A DNA stretch of 64,000 nucleotides. Source: Strongylocentrotus droebachiensis. Taxonomy: Eukaryota; Echinodermata; Echinoidea; Camarodonta; Strongylocentrotidae. Of this stretch, positions 22,511 to 34,338 are shown piece after piece. Both the position numbers and the translations under genes were made by a program. Within the stretch, counting starts at the first letter, position 1. The number at the start of each line of letters is the position of its first letter. A model generated the notes under the pieces. The model worked only from the letters and a program-made list of their open reading frames with translations. It searched no databases and was not told the origin of the DNA. The DNA is taken from NCBI GenBank assembly GCA_035222895.1, contig JAVYIG010000607.1, positions 248,001 through 312,000 of the forward strand, written 5' to 3'.

Positions 22511-22866
22511 TCAGCGAGTGGTTCTCATTTTCCGTACCAAGTCGATGGGCATAGGAATACTTCCAAGCCTATATCTTATGATGCATACCATCACATCCCT
22601 GAAAACACGAATCCTTCTTGCATAAATGATGGGATTGATGCAGCTATTCGACAATAGAAGGACCAAAAGCCAGATATGTGCGCTGAAAGATATCGGTAAA
22701 CATATGCTCACAGCGAAAGGAATGAAGCAGATGACAAAGGCAACGAGAATAACCAACAGATTCTTGGTGACAGCAAGAAGCTTTTTGTCAATTTTAGGTT
22801 GTGCCTGTTTCTTGACAGCTAAATTGGTTTCCGATCCCTCGACGCGTACTGGTACATCTTTCGCTC
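22511..22866 (-). pseudogene. Class A GPCR copy 2, 5'-truncated remnant (end of ICL3, TM6, TM7, C-tail)
   Basis: An open frame homologous to the last ~117 residues of the receptors. It has the loop segment DVPVRVEGSET, KIDKKLLAVTKN before TM6, FVICFIPFAV in TM6, NSCINPIIYARRIR in TM7 and the C-tail ending LVRKMRTTR. Homology stops at 22866, where the sequence switches to unrelated DNA (22867-23490), so TM1-TM5 are gone. The surviving frame has no stop or frameshift, so truncation looks recent or the C-terminal part has been homogenised with its neighbours. It cannot encode a working seven-helix receptor. Confidence 0.85.
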
Positions 22867-23490
22867 TTCATTACTCCTATCAAAAGGACCATGGGTACTG
22901 GAAGAATTTCAGTTGTTATTATATACATCTAATGATGTGTTTGTTTGTTTTGTGTTGGTGTATTTTACACGTAGGAAAAAACAGATGAGCAAGATTCAAT
23001 TTTGTTTGTGTGAATCTTTAACAGGTTTTTACTCATGTAAATCAAAGTGAAATGTAACTCTCACGATTTATAGAAAATTACCCCCCCCCCCCCCCGTCGC
23101 ACATCACTCTGTTTATTCAACTTTTTTCATAATTTGTCTTTGATTAAATTGTTATCAGTGGGTAGTCACCGCTATAGTCTTTAAAGCTGTTGGTGTCAAT
23201 GTTGCCATTTGGTTATGTTGCAGGTATGGAACTAATATAAAGAGCCCTCGAAGGTAAGGAACCCTTTGTGTAAACCAGAGAAATCATCTCCAAAGAGATA
23301 TTGTCCTTTTTTCCCCCAAAACACGTTTTTTCATGGATCTTTTTGGCTTTATTATGTATGACAAGGATACATAGGTACTGACATATTGAGGCATGGGGAG
23401 TGTTTCTCTATGGGTCACTCTTTCACACAAAAAATCCTTAACATGGTTCCTTTTTTAAACATAAATATCCCTAAAATTGTGAAAAATGGG
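22867..23490. other. Unassigned sequence at the module 2 breakpoint
   Basis: AT-rich, with a poly(C) run at about 23082-23095. No paralog elsewhere in the window, no credible gene. The last part (from about 23500) rejoins the inter-module spacer. Confidence 0.45.
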
Positions 23491-24244
23491 CTTACTTCGA
23501 GAATAACATAGGATTAAAGGTTACACAGATTATAACTCTTCAATTACAAGCTACAAAAGTTGAGTAAACTTTTTTGATAAGCACTGTAGAACTGAAGAGT
23601 AATTTTTATTGAACAGTAATGGTTTTAAAACAAAGTTTAGACATAGATCTGCAAACTATTTAATGTACAAGCTATACACATAAATATGTGTATTAGGTGA
23701 AGTTGTTAATGAGAACTAGAAGTTATTACAAATGCTAGTCAAGCCTTGTTCCAACGAATTACCTAAAATACCCTGGAGAACGAAAGGAGGGGAGGAGGGA
23801 GAGAGTAAGAAAAAGAAACTGCAACTTCCAACAAAACCCTTAATTGAATGGAAACACGAGGTGGCGCTGCAACAAATTAAAGCAGAAGATGGAGTGAGGG
23901 TTAGATATAGTGCGATAATGGGAGGGGATGAGAAACAGAAAGAGACCGCTCATAGTCAGGTGGCTTTAAGCGTCAAATTTATCGATTACCGTTACTTGCC
24001 GGACAAAAGCACCATTTTTGGCACAGGGCTTCCTTAGGACCCACTAGGAGCCCCCGGCAAAAATACAATATAAGAGTGTGTGGCGGGGTAGTCGCCTCGC
24101 ATTGTAGGCTTCTAAGTAAGCAAATAGTGGACCGACGGCTTTAAGTTGATGGACATCTGTCGGGTTATCAAGAACAACCTTTCTTTAAATAGTATGTATG
24201 AAATTTGAATATGGTAGTAAACTGGTCGATTTCTCCACTACCAT

Positions 24245-24455
24245 CACCCCTCTCACCCTATCTCTGTTTCTCTCCCTCTCTCTCTCTCTCTTTCTCTCTT
24301 TCTCTCTTCCTCTCTCGCTTTCTCTCCCTCCCTTGCCACCTCTCCCTCTCTCTCCACCACTCCTTTATTGTCTTTCTTGCTCTTCCTTATCCCTCTCTTC
24401 TCTTCTCTATTCCAACATTTCGTTATCACTGCCATATATATATATATATATATAT
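24245..24455. repeat. CT-rich microsatellite followed by a TA run (module 3)
   Basis: Imperfect TCTC/TTTC tract to about 24410, then (TA)n at 24434-24455. The TA run is much shorter in module 5 (44011) and absent in module 2. Confidence 0.8.
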
Positions 24456-25102
24456 ACATGTATTATGCACATTTTTCAGGTATCCCCAACACAAACTTCT
24501 AACTTTGCGAGGTCTTTCCTTCCTGTACCCTAATATTTAGACCCGTTTAATAATGTATTTCAATGTATGCATACCCCCCCCCCCCCTCCTTCCGAACCCT
24601 TGGTTACCAACTATTTGATTAACCAGCAATGGCATCTCTATGGATGGAATTCACTTTGCATGCACTAGGCGTTGCTATGTTGGGCAAATCCGACTAGCTT
24701 TTTAGTCGTCAAGAGAAACTTTGGTACACAAAAATAGTTTACAGGTTTAATAATACCCATGAATGTTTTTGGATAAATGCGGGGTGAAAAAAGAATGAAC
24801 ATAAGAAGACTACTACAAAGATCACAAAGATACTACCAAGAAATTACTACGAATTTAATATTTGTATTATATATTATTATTATATAATCTTACATTTAAG
24901 CTTGATTACAAGTTTTTAATATTTCATTCACTTCAGGTTTGTTCTTCTTTTTTTTCATACGCAGAACATATGTTATCATAACTATCTTTACATAATTTGA
25001 TTCCCTAAAGTTTCCACATTTACGTGATAGTGTGCAAGTTTTTCTCCTTCAACCCTTCCAAATATTTTGTTTGTTTATTTGTCTTAATACCTGACTGCTA
25101 AG

Positions 25103-25202
25103 AAAGAATCGTAGGCTTCTAAACTAGCAAATAGGGGACCGACGGCTTTAAGTCATCTCCGAGGGACTTGGTAAGAGTATTAATGCCTTACCCAGGGCAC
25201 TA
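25103..25202 (-). mobile_element. Partial SINE (module 3), head deleted
   Basis: Keeps the 3' body ('gagggacttggtaagagtat') but stops at 'gggcactagc'. The tRNA-like head, the intervening sequence and the plus-strand partner are all missing: one deletion removed ~1 kb relative to the other modules. Confidence 0.65.
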
Positions 25203-26750
25203 GCAAATACAAATTTTAAAAAAATCTGCAGTGGTGTTTCCACTTCTCATCAAAATCTCATCCCGCAAATTATTCACTAAACTTAGTATACTTATGTAGT
25301 ATAATATTTTTTATCATCTGTTTTTTTTTAATTCGATAATATGAGATGAAAGTTGTGCAAAATACAATATTATACAGTACACGATTACAATCATTTGTGT
25401 CCATTGACATTATTGACGCGTACATATTTACTTATATCTATACAAAACTTTTATGTCTATCTCTAAGATACCTAATACATTTAAGATAACATACACATTC
25501 AAATTGTAAATACACATATAAATTATTGGTAATTAATAATGTTTGTTAGTAAATTGTATTTTCATTGTCTTATTTTCTATTGTTCGAATTGTATGTAATC
25601 GCGGCCTCGCTGAAAAACGGCATTTGCTGAATGCGGGCACAATTATTGTATCTTGTTTTTAACCGTGAATAAATAAAATATACATTCATACATACAATCA
25701 TTTGTGTTCATTGACATTATTGACGTGTACATATTTACTTTATATCTATACAAAAACACTAATATCTAATTCTAAAATTAAGATATCATACAAATACAAA
25801 TTGTAAATACACACATGAATTATTGGTATATTCAGAACATTGGTTGATAATTATTTTACCTCCACCGCCAATGAAATCCAAGCGGGCAACTCGTGTAAAA
25901 AAAAAAGGGGGGGGGGTATTTTACAAATTATTTTATCTTTTAGAGGATAAACACTGGCATTTTATAACACCGGCTCCATCTTACATGTATGCTGGATACG
26001 CAACTGGATATAATACATCAAAGGATCTTAGGAAAATGATGAATATTGATTAGTAATACAGTATTTATCAGTATTAATACCGCCCTTTCCCTACAGCTAT
26101 TATTTCCCCAGCAATTGCAAGGTACCCATTTACACCCGGATGGAGAGTGTCATATGTAGCGCTGAGATTCGAACCCTGAATATTCGGACTAAGAGTCTAG
26201 TGAATGAATCGCCATACCACGGCACCACCAATTTACATGCTTTGGTACACATTCGAGATTTTTTTGTTTTTTTAGCATTCATTGAATTCATTTCTCAAAA
26301 CTCCAATTCCTTTTCGTACATAACATACAAGCAAAGCATTTTCTATCATCCTAGTTTATACAAACTGCAACATAATTATAACAGAGCTTTTTTATCATTT
26401 GATAAACGTAAATAAATGCAACATAATTCATTGTTCATAATTTCACAATGTATAGGACTTAAATATATCACAATTACATAATTGGAAAATATTACCGCAC
26501 TAAATAGTCATCCCCACAATACTAAAACAAGCATTGCTTCTTTTCCAAAATAAAACTGTATACTTTAAGAAAAAGGACTCTCGTATTTTTTAACATTTTA
26601 CTATACAGACTCGCAATTATGAGTTTTTCCATGGGATCGATGAGATGTTCCAAGTAGTCGATTAATTGTGACTTTTATTGTGATCACATTAGACCGTGTA
26701 ATTGCTTCTAGACAGGCAAAATCTGGAATAGTTACTCATGATTATACTGT
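25203..26750. other. Module 3 spacer, no gene seen
   Basis: AT-rich sequence shared with the other modules, with an A-run/G-run at about 25899-25916. Short frames are not kept between copies. Confidence 0.5.
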
Positions 26751-26802
26751 TTTTTCATTGTCCGCGGATGGGGAAACTTGTTGAACTTGTTGACCGGATG
26801 TT

Positions 26803-26808
26803 TTTATT
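26803..26808 (-). terminator. Possible polyadenylation signal for receptor copy 3
   Basis: AATAAA on the minus strand, about 180 bp after the stop codon. Not obviously kept in the paralogs. Confidence 0.3.
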
Positions 26809-26988
26809 CATGTTAAAGCTTCCAGTTTACCATTGTCCACGAGGAAATTCTAGGAAACTTGTCCGCCTTACATTATTTATATGGTTAAAAGTTCCGGGTC
26901 TTAATTGCACGCGGAAAATTTTGGGGAACTTGTCCACACTATGCTTTTGTCCTTGATTTTAGTTTCACTGGGCGATTGCAAGTTTTTT

Positions 26989-28230
26989 TCAGCGAGTGGT
27001 TCTCATTTTCCTTACCAAGTCGATTGGCATGGGAATGCTTCCAAGCCTACATCGTATGATGCATACCATCACCTCCCTAAATGCACGAATCCTTCTGGCG
27101 TAAATGATGGGATTAATACAGCTATTCGACAATGGAAGGGCCAAAATCCAGGGAAGTGCGCTGTAAGATTTCGGTAAACATATGCTCACAGCGTAAGGAA
27201 TGAAGCAGATGACAAAAGCAACGAGAATTACCAACAGATTCTTGGTTACAGCAAGAAGCTTCTTGTCAATTTTAGGTTGTGTCTGTTTCTTGACAGGTAC
27301 TTTGGTTTCCGATCCCTCGACGCGTACTGGTACTTCTTTCGAGCTTAGGTCAGGTCCGCCACCTGTGCTTTCTATCTCTTCTAGAGATGGGGATACCGTC
27401 AAAGTCTCCGCATCATGCGTATGGTTCTCCGGCTGACTGGATTTTAGTCTTTCACCTTTTGATATGTCGCAGTTCTGGCTTCCTAAATGCTCGGACGAAT
27501 GAGATACCCTCGAAACAGTATTCTCAATGACCAAACCATCTTGTTGGGTAACTTGGTTTTCATCTGGGCATATGGTGTCCATGCGTATTTCATTCTGTAT
27601 CTTTCCGTCGACTTTCTTCTTTGGCTTCAACTTCTCCCCTCGGTGTGCAATGAATCTCCATATTTTGATATACACAGTGACAATAATTGCAAAATGCCCG
27701 AAGGACCAAAAAGGTATGGCAATGACAGCTACTTCCTCGTCTAGTCGAACAATTAAGTAGACCGGTGCGAAATTTAACAACCACGTGAAAGCAATCATAA
27801 GGCATAAGTTTCGAGTCTTGTAAAGTTTCTTGAATTTTTCTTGGTTTCTCGTGACGCGATACCAACTGGTGAAGCCAAGGAGATCATGGGTTGTAAGGCT
27901 TACGCCAACACCAAAACATACCAAAAATTTAAAGGCCCAGTCAAACTGTCTGATTGCAATATAAAAGGGAATGCAGATAGACGTCAACAGATCGGCACAT
28001 GCAAGGTTCAGGATAAACCAGTTGAAAGTCGACCTGAGCTTGCGAGAGAGAACGATGGCGAGGATCACGATGGAGTTATCGATAATTCCTGTGATGCTGA
28101 TTATAAGGAGGATGATAACGAAAACAACACGTTGGGCGACGCCTAAAGACTGAAAATCATAATAACCGCCTGGAAGACTGCCGTTTGTTGGATCAAATAC
28201 CGACGTAGGAAGGGTGCTTTCATCTGCCAT
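26989..28230 (-). CDS. Class A (rhodopsin-like) GPCR, copy 3, intact, single exon
   Basis: 413 residues from MADESTLP (28230). I chose this start because its context is AAGATGG and all full-length copies keep it; the frame is open 43 codons further upstream. Approximate layout: extracellular N-terminus 1-33 with an N-glycosylation site at N16, TM1 34-61, TM2 70-92 (LACADL 76-81), TM3 ~99-123, TM4 142-161, TM5 168-192, a long hydrophilic third loop ~193-327, TM6 328-351 (FVICFIP), TM7 358-378 (NPIIY 373-377), and a basic tail with cysteines at 390 and 394. TM3 ends TSWY (121-124) where DRY is expected, TM6 has F instead of the usual W, and the TM1 G before N52 is D. No convincing TM3/ECL2 cysteine pair. 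Plasma-membrane receptor; ligand and G protein unknown. Resembles the intronless, tandemly expanded sensory-type receptors of echinoderms. Confidence 0.9.
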   Translation of the reverse strand: MADESTLPTSVFDPTNGSLPGGYYDFQSLGVAQRVVFVIILLIISITGIIDNSIVILAIVLSRKLRSTFNWFILNLACADLLTSICIPFYIAIRQFDWAFKFLVCFGVGVSLTTHDLLGFTSWYRVTRNQEKFKKLYKTRNLCLMIAFTWLLNFAPVYLIVRLDEEVAVIAIPFWSFGHFAIIVTVYIKIWRFIAHRGEKLKPKKKVDGKIQNEIRMDTICPDENQVTQQDGLVIENTVSRVSHSSEHLGSQNCDISKGERLKSSQPENHTHDAETLTVSPSLEEIESTGGGPDLSSKEVPVRVEGSETKVPVKKQTQPKIDKKLLAVTKNLLVILVAFVICFIPYAVSICLPKSYSALPWILALPLSNSCINPIIYARRIRAFREVMVCIIRCRLGSIPMPIDLVRKMRTTR

Positions 28231-28474
28231 CTTGAGCCTGCGATCAGCTAACCTTTCTGAAAAGAAATTACAAAGAAAAGAACGTATACCATTTACACAG
28301 AGCTTGAGTGATATCAATTTACTTTCTGTCAAATTGTCAAGGTAATGTGGGTCAACCAAATGTTTCCATGAAATATCAAAAAATTACTTCGTTCAAAGTT
28401 GTGGACAGTTGCCTCTGACTAGAAAATTGTTTCACTTCTGAATCGTTAATTGCAAATATAATGCACATGGCGGA

Positions 28475-28488
28475 CGTATATATTTAAG
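28475..28488 (-). promoter_or_regulatory. TATA-like block upstream of receptor copy 3
   Basis: Minus-strand TTAAATATATACG, about 250 bp before the start codon. The same block is at 40306-40317 (copy 4) and 48261-48272 (copy 5), and is split by the 9.96-kb insertion in copy 1. A core promoter is plausible but unproven. Confidence 0.35.
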
Positions 28489-31050
28489 GTATCTTCTCAC
28501 TACTTTAAACAACAGCTAAGAGTCTAGTGTCTTTGTGGCTGGATTAATCTTATTGTAAAGAGTTGGAAACAATTTAAGTCATTGCTCTATTATGAATGAT
28601 GGACTATTTCTGACCGCCGTCCAAGCCCAAAGATTTAAAATTTAAAATAAGCAAATGGCAGGAAAGTTTGAATTGTCAAAGGCCAATTCATTTTGGTTTG
28701 TGAGTTTGGCCAATATTGTAAAAAGGTCAAACTCACAAACCAAAATGAATTGTTTGGCTTGAAAGGAAGTCATAACAACGCTTTTATTTGTAACTTTCAT
28801 TATTGTAAGAAATAAATCTATCCAGCCAATGCAAAAATCAGAAACCACTGTTTGAAAAAGTTATGTCAACTGTTAAAACTTATTATGATATGGAAAGATA
28901 TACAACAGAAACAAATCTTCAAGAAAATTAACAAATGTTTCGGAGTGTCTTTGCTCAGTTTGTTTGTTTCTCTTTATGTTAAAAAATGTGTTACATTTTG
29001 TCAAGTTTAATATCTTTTATGTCGCTGTGCGGCCTAGGTTATATTGTAATATTTTATTGTTGAAATGTTTGTATTATTATTATTATTATTATTATTACTT
29101 ATACCGCGCTTTTCCAAAAATTCGCCAATCGCTTAGAGGGAATGAAAAATAAAATTACTTAAATACATATGATAAGAACTGCAACTACAAACTGCAAAAC
29201 AAATGTGTTTTTAAGGCCTTTCTGAAGGTAATAACTGGTGGAGACTGCAGGACCTATATGACAAGTCATGGAATAGTGCATGTATTGATCTTTTGAGAAA
29301 ACCATTATGTTGATAATGAATAAAGGAAACCTGTGGAAAATAAGTATGATGTGAATTCTATGTTGCTGTACGTTGTACACATAACAACTGTATACATTTA
29401 AAATAAGATACATGTAGTTATTGACTTATACGTACATTTTAATTGTAACTCTTTGTCGATATATTTATAATAAGATATTCGCAGATGTTGGTCATTGAAT
29501 ATGTGTGCTGTATTCTATCACGATATGGCAAATAAAGGAAAATCAGTTACTACAACCATACACTGGAGTACATACGGATAATAAGTGCATATCACATACA
29601 TTGATGTTCTTAATGTCAAAATAAAGCTCACCATTGTTTAAAGGAGTCACGTAATCCGAGAAAGAAGATCGTGAAGGAGAAGTCTAGATAATTTGGTAAC
29701 AATCCTTGAGACGAAAATGATCCACCAAACAAACAATCACTGGGCCATGAAGCCGGACAAGGGAATTTAAATAAAGCGTGATTTAATCAGAAGCTTTCTG
29801 ATGAGTCGTTTTGTTATTCATCCGATAAGAGTTTTGTTGAAAATTAATAAACGGTGGTACTACATAGCAATATATGAAACATTAACCCATTTATTCGCGA
29901 TATCTGATTGGTTGACCGGCAGCATGTATGACATGCATGCCATATTTTCCATAAGTTCTTTTGACTTCAGATTTTCAATCATTGAAGCAGAACATGATTT
30001 AGCATTTGTAAATAATTATCGAGTGCTGTCATATGACAATAATGTTATGATTGTTTCTTTTTTAAGAAATCGAAACTGAAAACTAGTGCTATCAATTGAA
30101 TTATTTTTTTCCTGGTTAAGTGGTGCAATGTATTGGTATATTTATGGCTAAAAAGCCATATTCGAAATACGACAATAAATAGCTCAAACACTTTAACCAA
30201 AAATAATGCCACATGTAGGTGTAGTCCCGTATATATTTCATTTCATTTCATTTATTTCATTCTCCATAAAAACAAATTAACATACAAACATGATATACAA
30301 ATACAAGATCGATTACAAGAAAATTACACAGGGAAGGAGCAAAAAAAATTGTATGGGAATGAGGGGTTTACAAAAAGGGCAATCAGCCTTATGAGCGTCA
30401 ACCCCTGGAAAGTATACAAAGATAAGCAGAGAAAACCTGAACACCAATACAAAATGAAAAAAGGAAGGAGAATGAAAAGGGAGGGGGATACATTCCAAAG
30501 TGCATTAAAGCGTAACGTCATTTAATTTGAGATTGAATACAATGATTAAATAAAACACAAGGTTTCGAAAATAATTCAAACACAAGTTTTTACTTCAATC
30601 TCGCGTTGTCAATCAAGTGCTTTTATATATCATTATGGTATCATGAACAATATACCCAATTCTGTGTGCAGTGCTCGTGGCTTTTATCAAGATTATTCGA
30701 TTTCTTATCATTTTTAGGATTTAAAAAGCTCACAATGTACACCGGTTGTACTTCATAACCATCCTCTCAACAACAACGAATGTCCAGAATTGTTCGCGTG
30801 ACCGGAACTCAACTTTATCTTTAATGATTGGAAACTAAAATCAAGATTTTTAACCGAGGGTTATGTAAATACGATATAAACAAGGTTTGTCCTGCGTGTA
30901 AATAAAGTGTTTATATATGACATTGCGATTTTCGTTTCCTGTCAAAACAAGGTTTTGAATTAGCTTTATTTTAAATATTACTTTCAATCTTGCGTTGTCA
31001 ATCAAGTGCTTGTATATGACATTATGGTATAATATCCATGGATAACGAGC
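28489..31050. other. Module 3 right-hand sequence, no gene seen
   Basis: Contains the hairpin 28676-28760, an ATT microsatellite (29072-29098) and diverged ~111-bp repeats (30560-31030). The 130-residue frame at 30133-30525 is not kept in module 1 or 4. Confidence 0.5.
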
Positions 31051-31460
31051 TATTTGAATTTCTGTACCAATCAGGCCCGTTAAATATAGGAATTCAAGCC
31101 ACCACCTCCCCCCCCCCCCCCCCCTCTAAAAAAAAAAGTCAATAAAACCGAGGGAATTATTTTAAAGCACCAAGAGTGTAAAGTCTGACAGAGCGCTGTA
31201 CAAGAACCCAATATTATTATCATCATTATTATCATTATCATCATTATGACTTTGCCTTTTTATGTTTATGCACTCTTTCTGATCCGCCATTCACCACGAC
31301 CTGAGACGACGACACCCATCACATTAGCTCTCCGGAAATGGTGACTCTCCCTCCTCTACCCGATCCTAATACTGAAGCCGCGCCTTCCACTGACGTCATG
31401 CCTCATTTTGATGGCGTCCTACATCCTCATTCATTTGTAGGATCGCTTTCGTTTGCAGCG

Positions 31461-32100
31461 GACAAGGCTTTTAAACAAAAATGTCTTTTTTGTTCTTGAC
31501 AATGATTTTTCTTAGAAATCATCAATAATTCTGGAATCTAGCTTTAAAAACGACGACTCAGAACGCACAAAAAAGCCCAGTTTCGGTGATGACGCATTTG
31601 ACGTCACTCCAGGCGCCTCTCCGGTGAAAAAGAGGTTGATTTAGGCATTAAAATGTCTTTAAAAATTAAGGCAAACTATGATATCAATTGGGAGAAAAAA
31701 GACATTTATCCGAAAAATAATATCCACGTGATAATCCCAGTACGTTTCTGGCAATTTTGTCATTCCTAATCATGAAATCATCAAATTATCAAATCGGACA
31801 TACCCGCAATGACGTCAAATGCGTCATCAAGCCACGTGACCGTATTACCTTCTTTCGAGGGGCGTAGCCTAGCAAGCGTGAGAACTGTGAAAAATGAATG
31901 GCCATTATCATTTTTGGGTCAATTGAGAGATTTTCTGAAAAATAAGAGGCTGGAATTTTAATAAGTACAGGTGTATTCATGTTTTGATTAGTTTGGTTAG
32001 AGTTGCCGTTTAATCGTTCACTTCCTACAAGGTCTTTAACCCGTAAAACTGAGCAAGTCATCGATCGCAATACGTGTAGTCTATAATTATCCTATGGGAA
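31461..32100. other. Sequence between module 3 and the spacer; inverted repeat with TGACGTCA sites
   Basis: 'gatgacgcatttgacgtca' at about 31589-31607 is inverted at about 31811-31829, with a CRE-like TGACGTCA in each arm. No gene recognised; the ~93-residue minus frame at 31789-32070 has no support. Confidence 0.45.
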
Positions 32101-32223
32101 ACGTTACCGGCTGGGTAAATATAGCAATTACTTCCAACTGACCAGTACCATTTTTATTATTTAATTGCAGGCCTTTGTTCTGTTTTAATCAATTATATAT
32201 GCATTTTATACTTTTATATTATA

Positions 32224-33336
32224 GGATTTCCCGGCCAAATTCGCGAGTTTGTCATTCAAATTCATTTGTCTTGCGTTCAAATTCGACGGTTTAAATGCTG
32301 TCGGGTATATCTCGGGTTTATATTCCTTTTTCTAGATTTCAAATCTATGAAGTTTTCGTTAGAATCTATGTATGTTTCATTCCAATTAATGAACAAATTG
32401 CTTCTTTCGCTATTTGGTCATTCGATTTAGCGCAACACGATTTTCTGACATCGCGACGGTGTACTTTTAGCATTCTAATTCATTTGTATCATTCAAATTA
32501 GCACTTTGAGCACTAAAATTAATGGTCAATATACATTTCTCGTTTTTTAAACACTTTTTATAGCTCATTCTTTTTCTTTCAAGATCGTTTTTTCATGTGT
32601 ATTTCATCCTATTTTATTTTCTTGCATTTATACTCTTTATATACTTTTAGATTTATCAGATATTCATCAGCCTTTAAGTTTGATTGTTAAAAAAAAAGAC
32701 TTACTGTACATCTACGGACTTGATGGTCTCAATATTTGTGTAAATTTTCATGTAAGGAAGTTGTTTGTCTTGTGTTTCATCATAAATTTATCACAATTTC
32801 ATTATGGAGGAAGGGTACAATATTGTGACTGGGGTAGGTGTTTTCGTGTCCCCACTTTTCCGGGGTATATGAACATGTCCGTTCAGAGATGCCATATCCC
32901 CTGATTTCGCCCCTTCTTTACCTAATGTCTAGCTGACTACAAACATATGCTTTGTCCTCAAATTAATAAATTGAATAACAGAAAAGACCCCAATAGCAAA
33001 TCATGTATTTAATTGCATTTTTTAAAGCTGTAAACGTGTGTTGCATTTCTTCCCCCTAACATTCCTAACTTGAATAAACATAATTCGAATACGAATGACA
33101 GGTGTTAATTTGAATGATAAAAATGACGCCTCGACAAGTGACGATTAATTTGAATGCTAGTTGAGCAGTTTCTAAATTGAATGACAGATCTATGAAATCC
33201 TTCGACCAAAATCCTAAATTAAATACAAAATCTGGAAAATTGAATGATAGTTGGCATGGCAAAGCTGATCTGCGCTAACTTAAATGCAATGTAAATGAAT
33301 TCGAATGACAAACTCGCGAATTTGGCCGGGAAATCC
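32224..33336. mobile_element. 1,113-bp MITE-like element with ~45-bp inverted termini
   Basis: Starts GGATTTCCCGGCCAAATT and ends with the inverse; the repeats extend about 45 bp with one or two mismatches. The paralogous spacer (42438) reads 'tatattatgttactaat' with no insertion. Flanks end TATA and begin TATA, so a TA-rich duplication of 2-4 bp is likely. The interior is rich in 'ttcaaatt'/'aatttgaat'. No transposase frame. Confidence 0.8.
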
Positions 33337-33720
33337 TATATGTTACTAATTAGACTTCTCTAAATAAAATTTGAAATCGATGATTGTATAAATATCTGAA
33401 TTGAATTTTGATTTGAATTTGATTTGTTTTTAATTTATTAACAACCAAGACGTCACAATAATGACAGTATATGAACAATCATACACTACAAAGAATAATA
33501 CTGATACATGTATTCAGGGCCTATCAATAAAAAAATTGACCCAACTTTGGTTGCTCCTAATTATAATATCATAACAATATGACTTTGGAATTGCTTTCAT
33601 GATAAACAGTAACTTATTTTCTGTCAAATGGTACACTATTCATAATATTTATGCCACGGGTGACTGAACACCAGGGTCTTTAAAAACTGTAGTCAAAATT
33701 GACTTGTTCCAAGTTTGGGT

Positions 33721-34320
33721 TTATGCTATGGTCACATTACCCAAAAGTAGCCTGCTCGGCGGCCGAGCGGCGAGCTTTTAGCCAATTTTGCCCGGCCACC
33801 GAGCGGTGGCCGCCCAGGCACCGCTTGTTTTTAAGGCATCGCTCGGTGGCTGCTGAAATTTTAGCGCGGAGTTAAAATTCGGGCGGCGCCTGCTCACTTT
33901 AACTCGCCGCCCAGACTAGGCTCGGTGACCGGGCAGTCGCATCCCGGGCGCCGACCTAATCGAGCGTTCACCGTCGAGCGATTTAGGTCAAAAATCGAAG
34001 CCGGTAGGTCAAAGGCCGTCGAGCAGTCGCCGCCCGGTCGCTGGCCGGTCGCCGCTGGGAGATCAGTCGGTCACTGGGCGGCGAGTCCAAACTCGGTCGG
34101 CAGCCTTTGACCTGGCGGCTTCGATTTTTGACCTAAATCGCTCGGCGGCGAACGCTCGATTAGTTCGGTGCCCGGGTGGTGAACGGCCGGGCACCAAGCG
34201 TATTTTGGAGCCCCGCCGATCACTGGCCGGCCGCCGTGCAATATCTTTAAAGTCAGCCGGCGGCCGGTGGGAGACTGCTCGGGAATCGGTCGGTCACCGG
34301 TCGGTCACTAGTCAGGGCAT
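33721..34320. mobile_element. GC-rich inverted-repeat insertion
   Basis: A sharply GC-rich block in AT-rich DNA, absent from the paralogous spacer (breakpoint after 'ttccaagtttggg'). Arms at about 33942-34020 and 34103-34175 share CGATTTAGGTCAAAAATCG and GCGTTC. Clusters of CTCGGCGGC/GCCGAGCG recur. The arms are clear but exact termini are not. Likely a foldback element. Confidence 0.6.
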
Positions 34321-34338
34321 AACTTCTCCTTTATGGAG

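Larger units (their letters stand above)
18335..22866. repeat. Segmental duplication module 2 (truncated on the right)
   Basis: Starts at 'gtacataacagaag' as in module 4 (35146), then has the same order of CT tract, SINE pair and spacer. It ends abruptly inside the receptor C-terminal region at about 22866. Confidence 0.75.
23500..31460. repeat. Segmental duplication module 3
   Basis: Complete module: flank, CT tract, one partial SINE, receptor copy 3, hairpin, ATT microsatellite and 111-bp repeats. Nearly identical to module 4 around the receptor 5' half and upstream region (28150-28960 vs 39980-40740). Confidence 0.8.

Noticed and set aside
30133..30525. 130-codon plus-strand frame right of receptor copy 3
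   Set aside because: Not preserved in modules 1, 4 or 5, and composition is typical of spacer.
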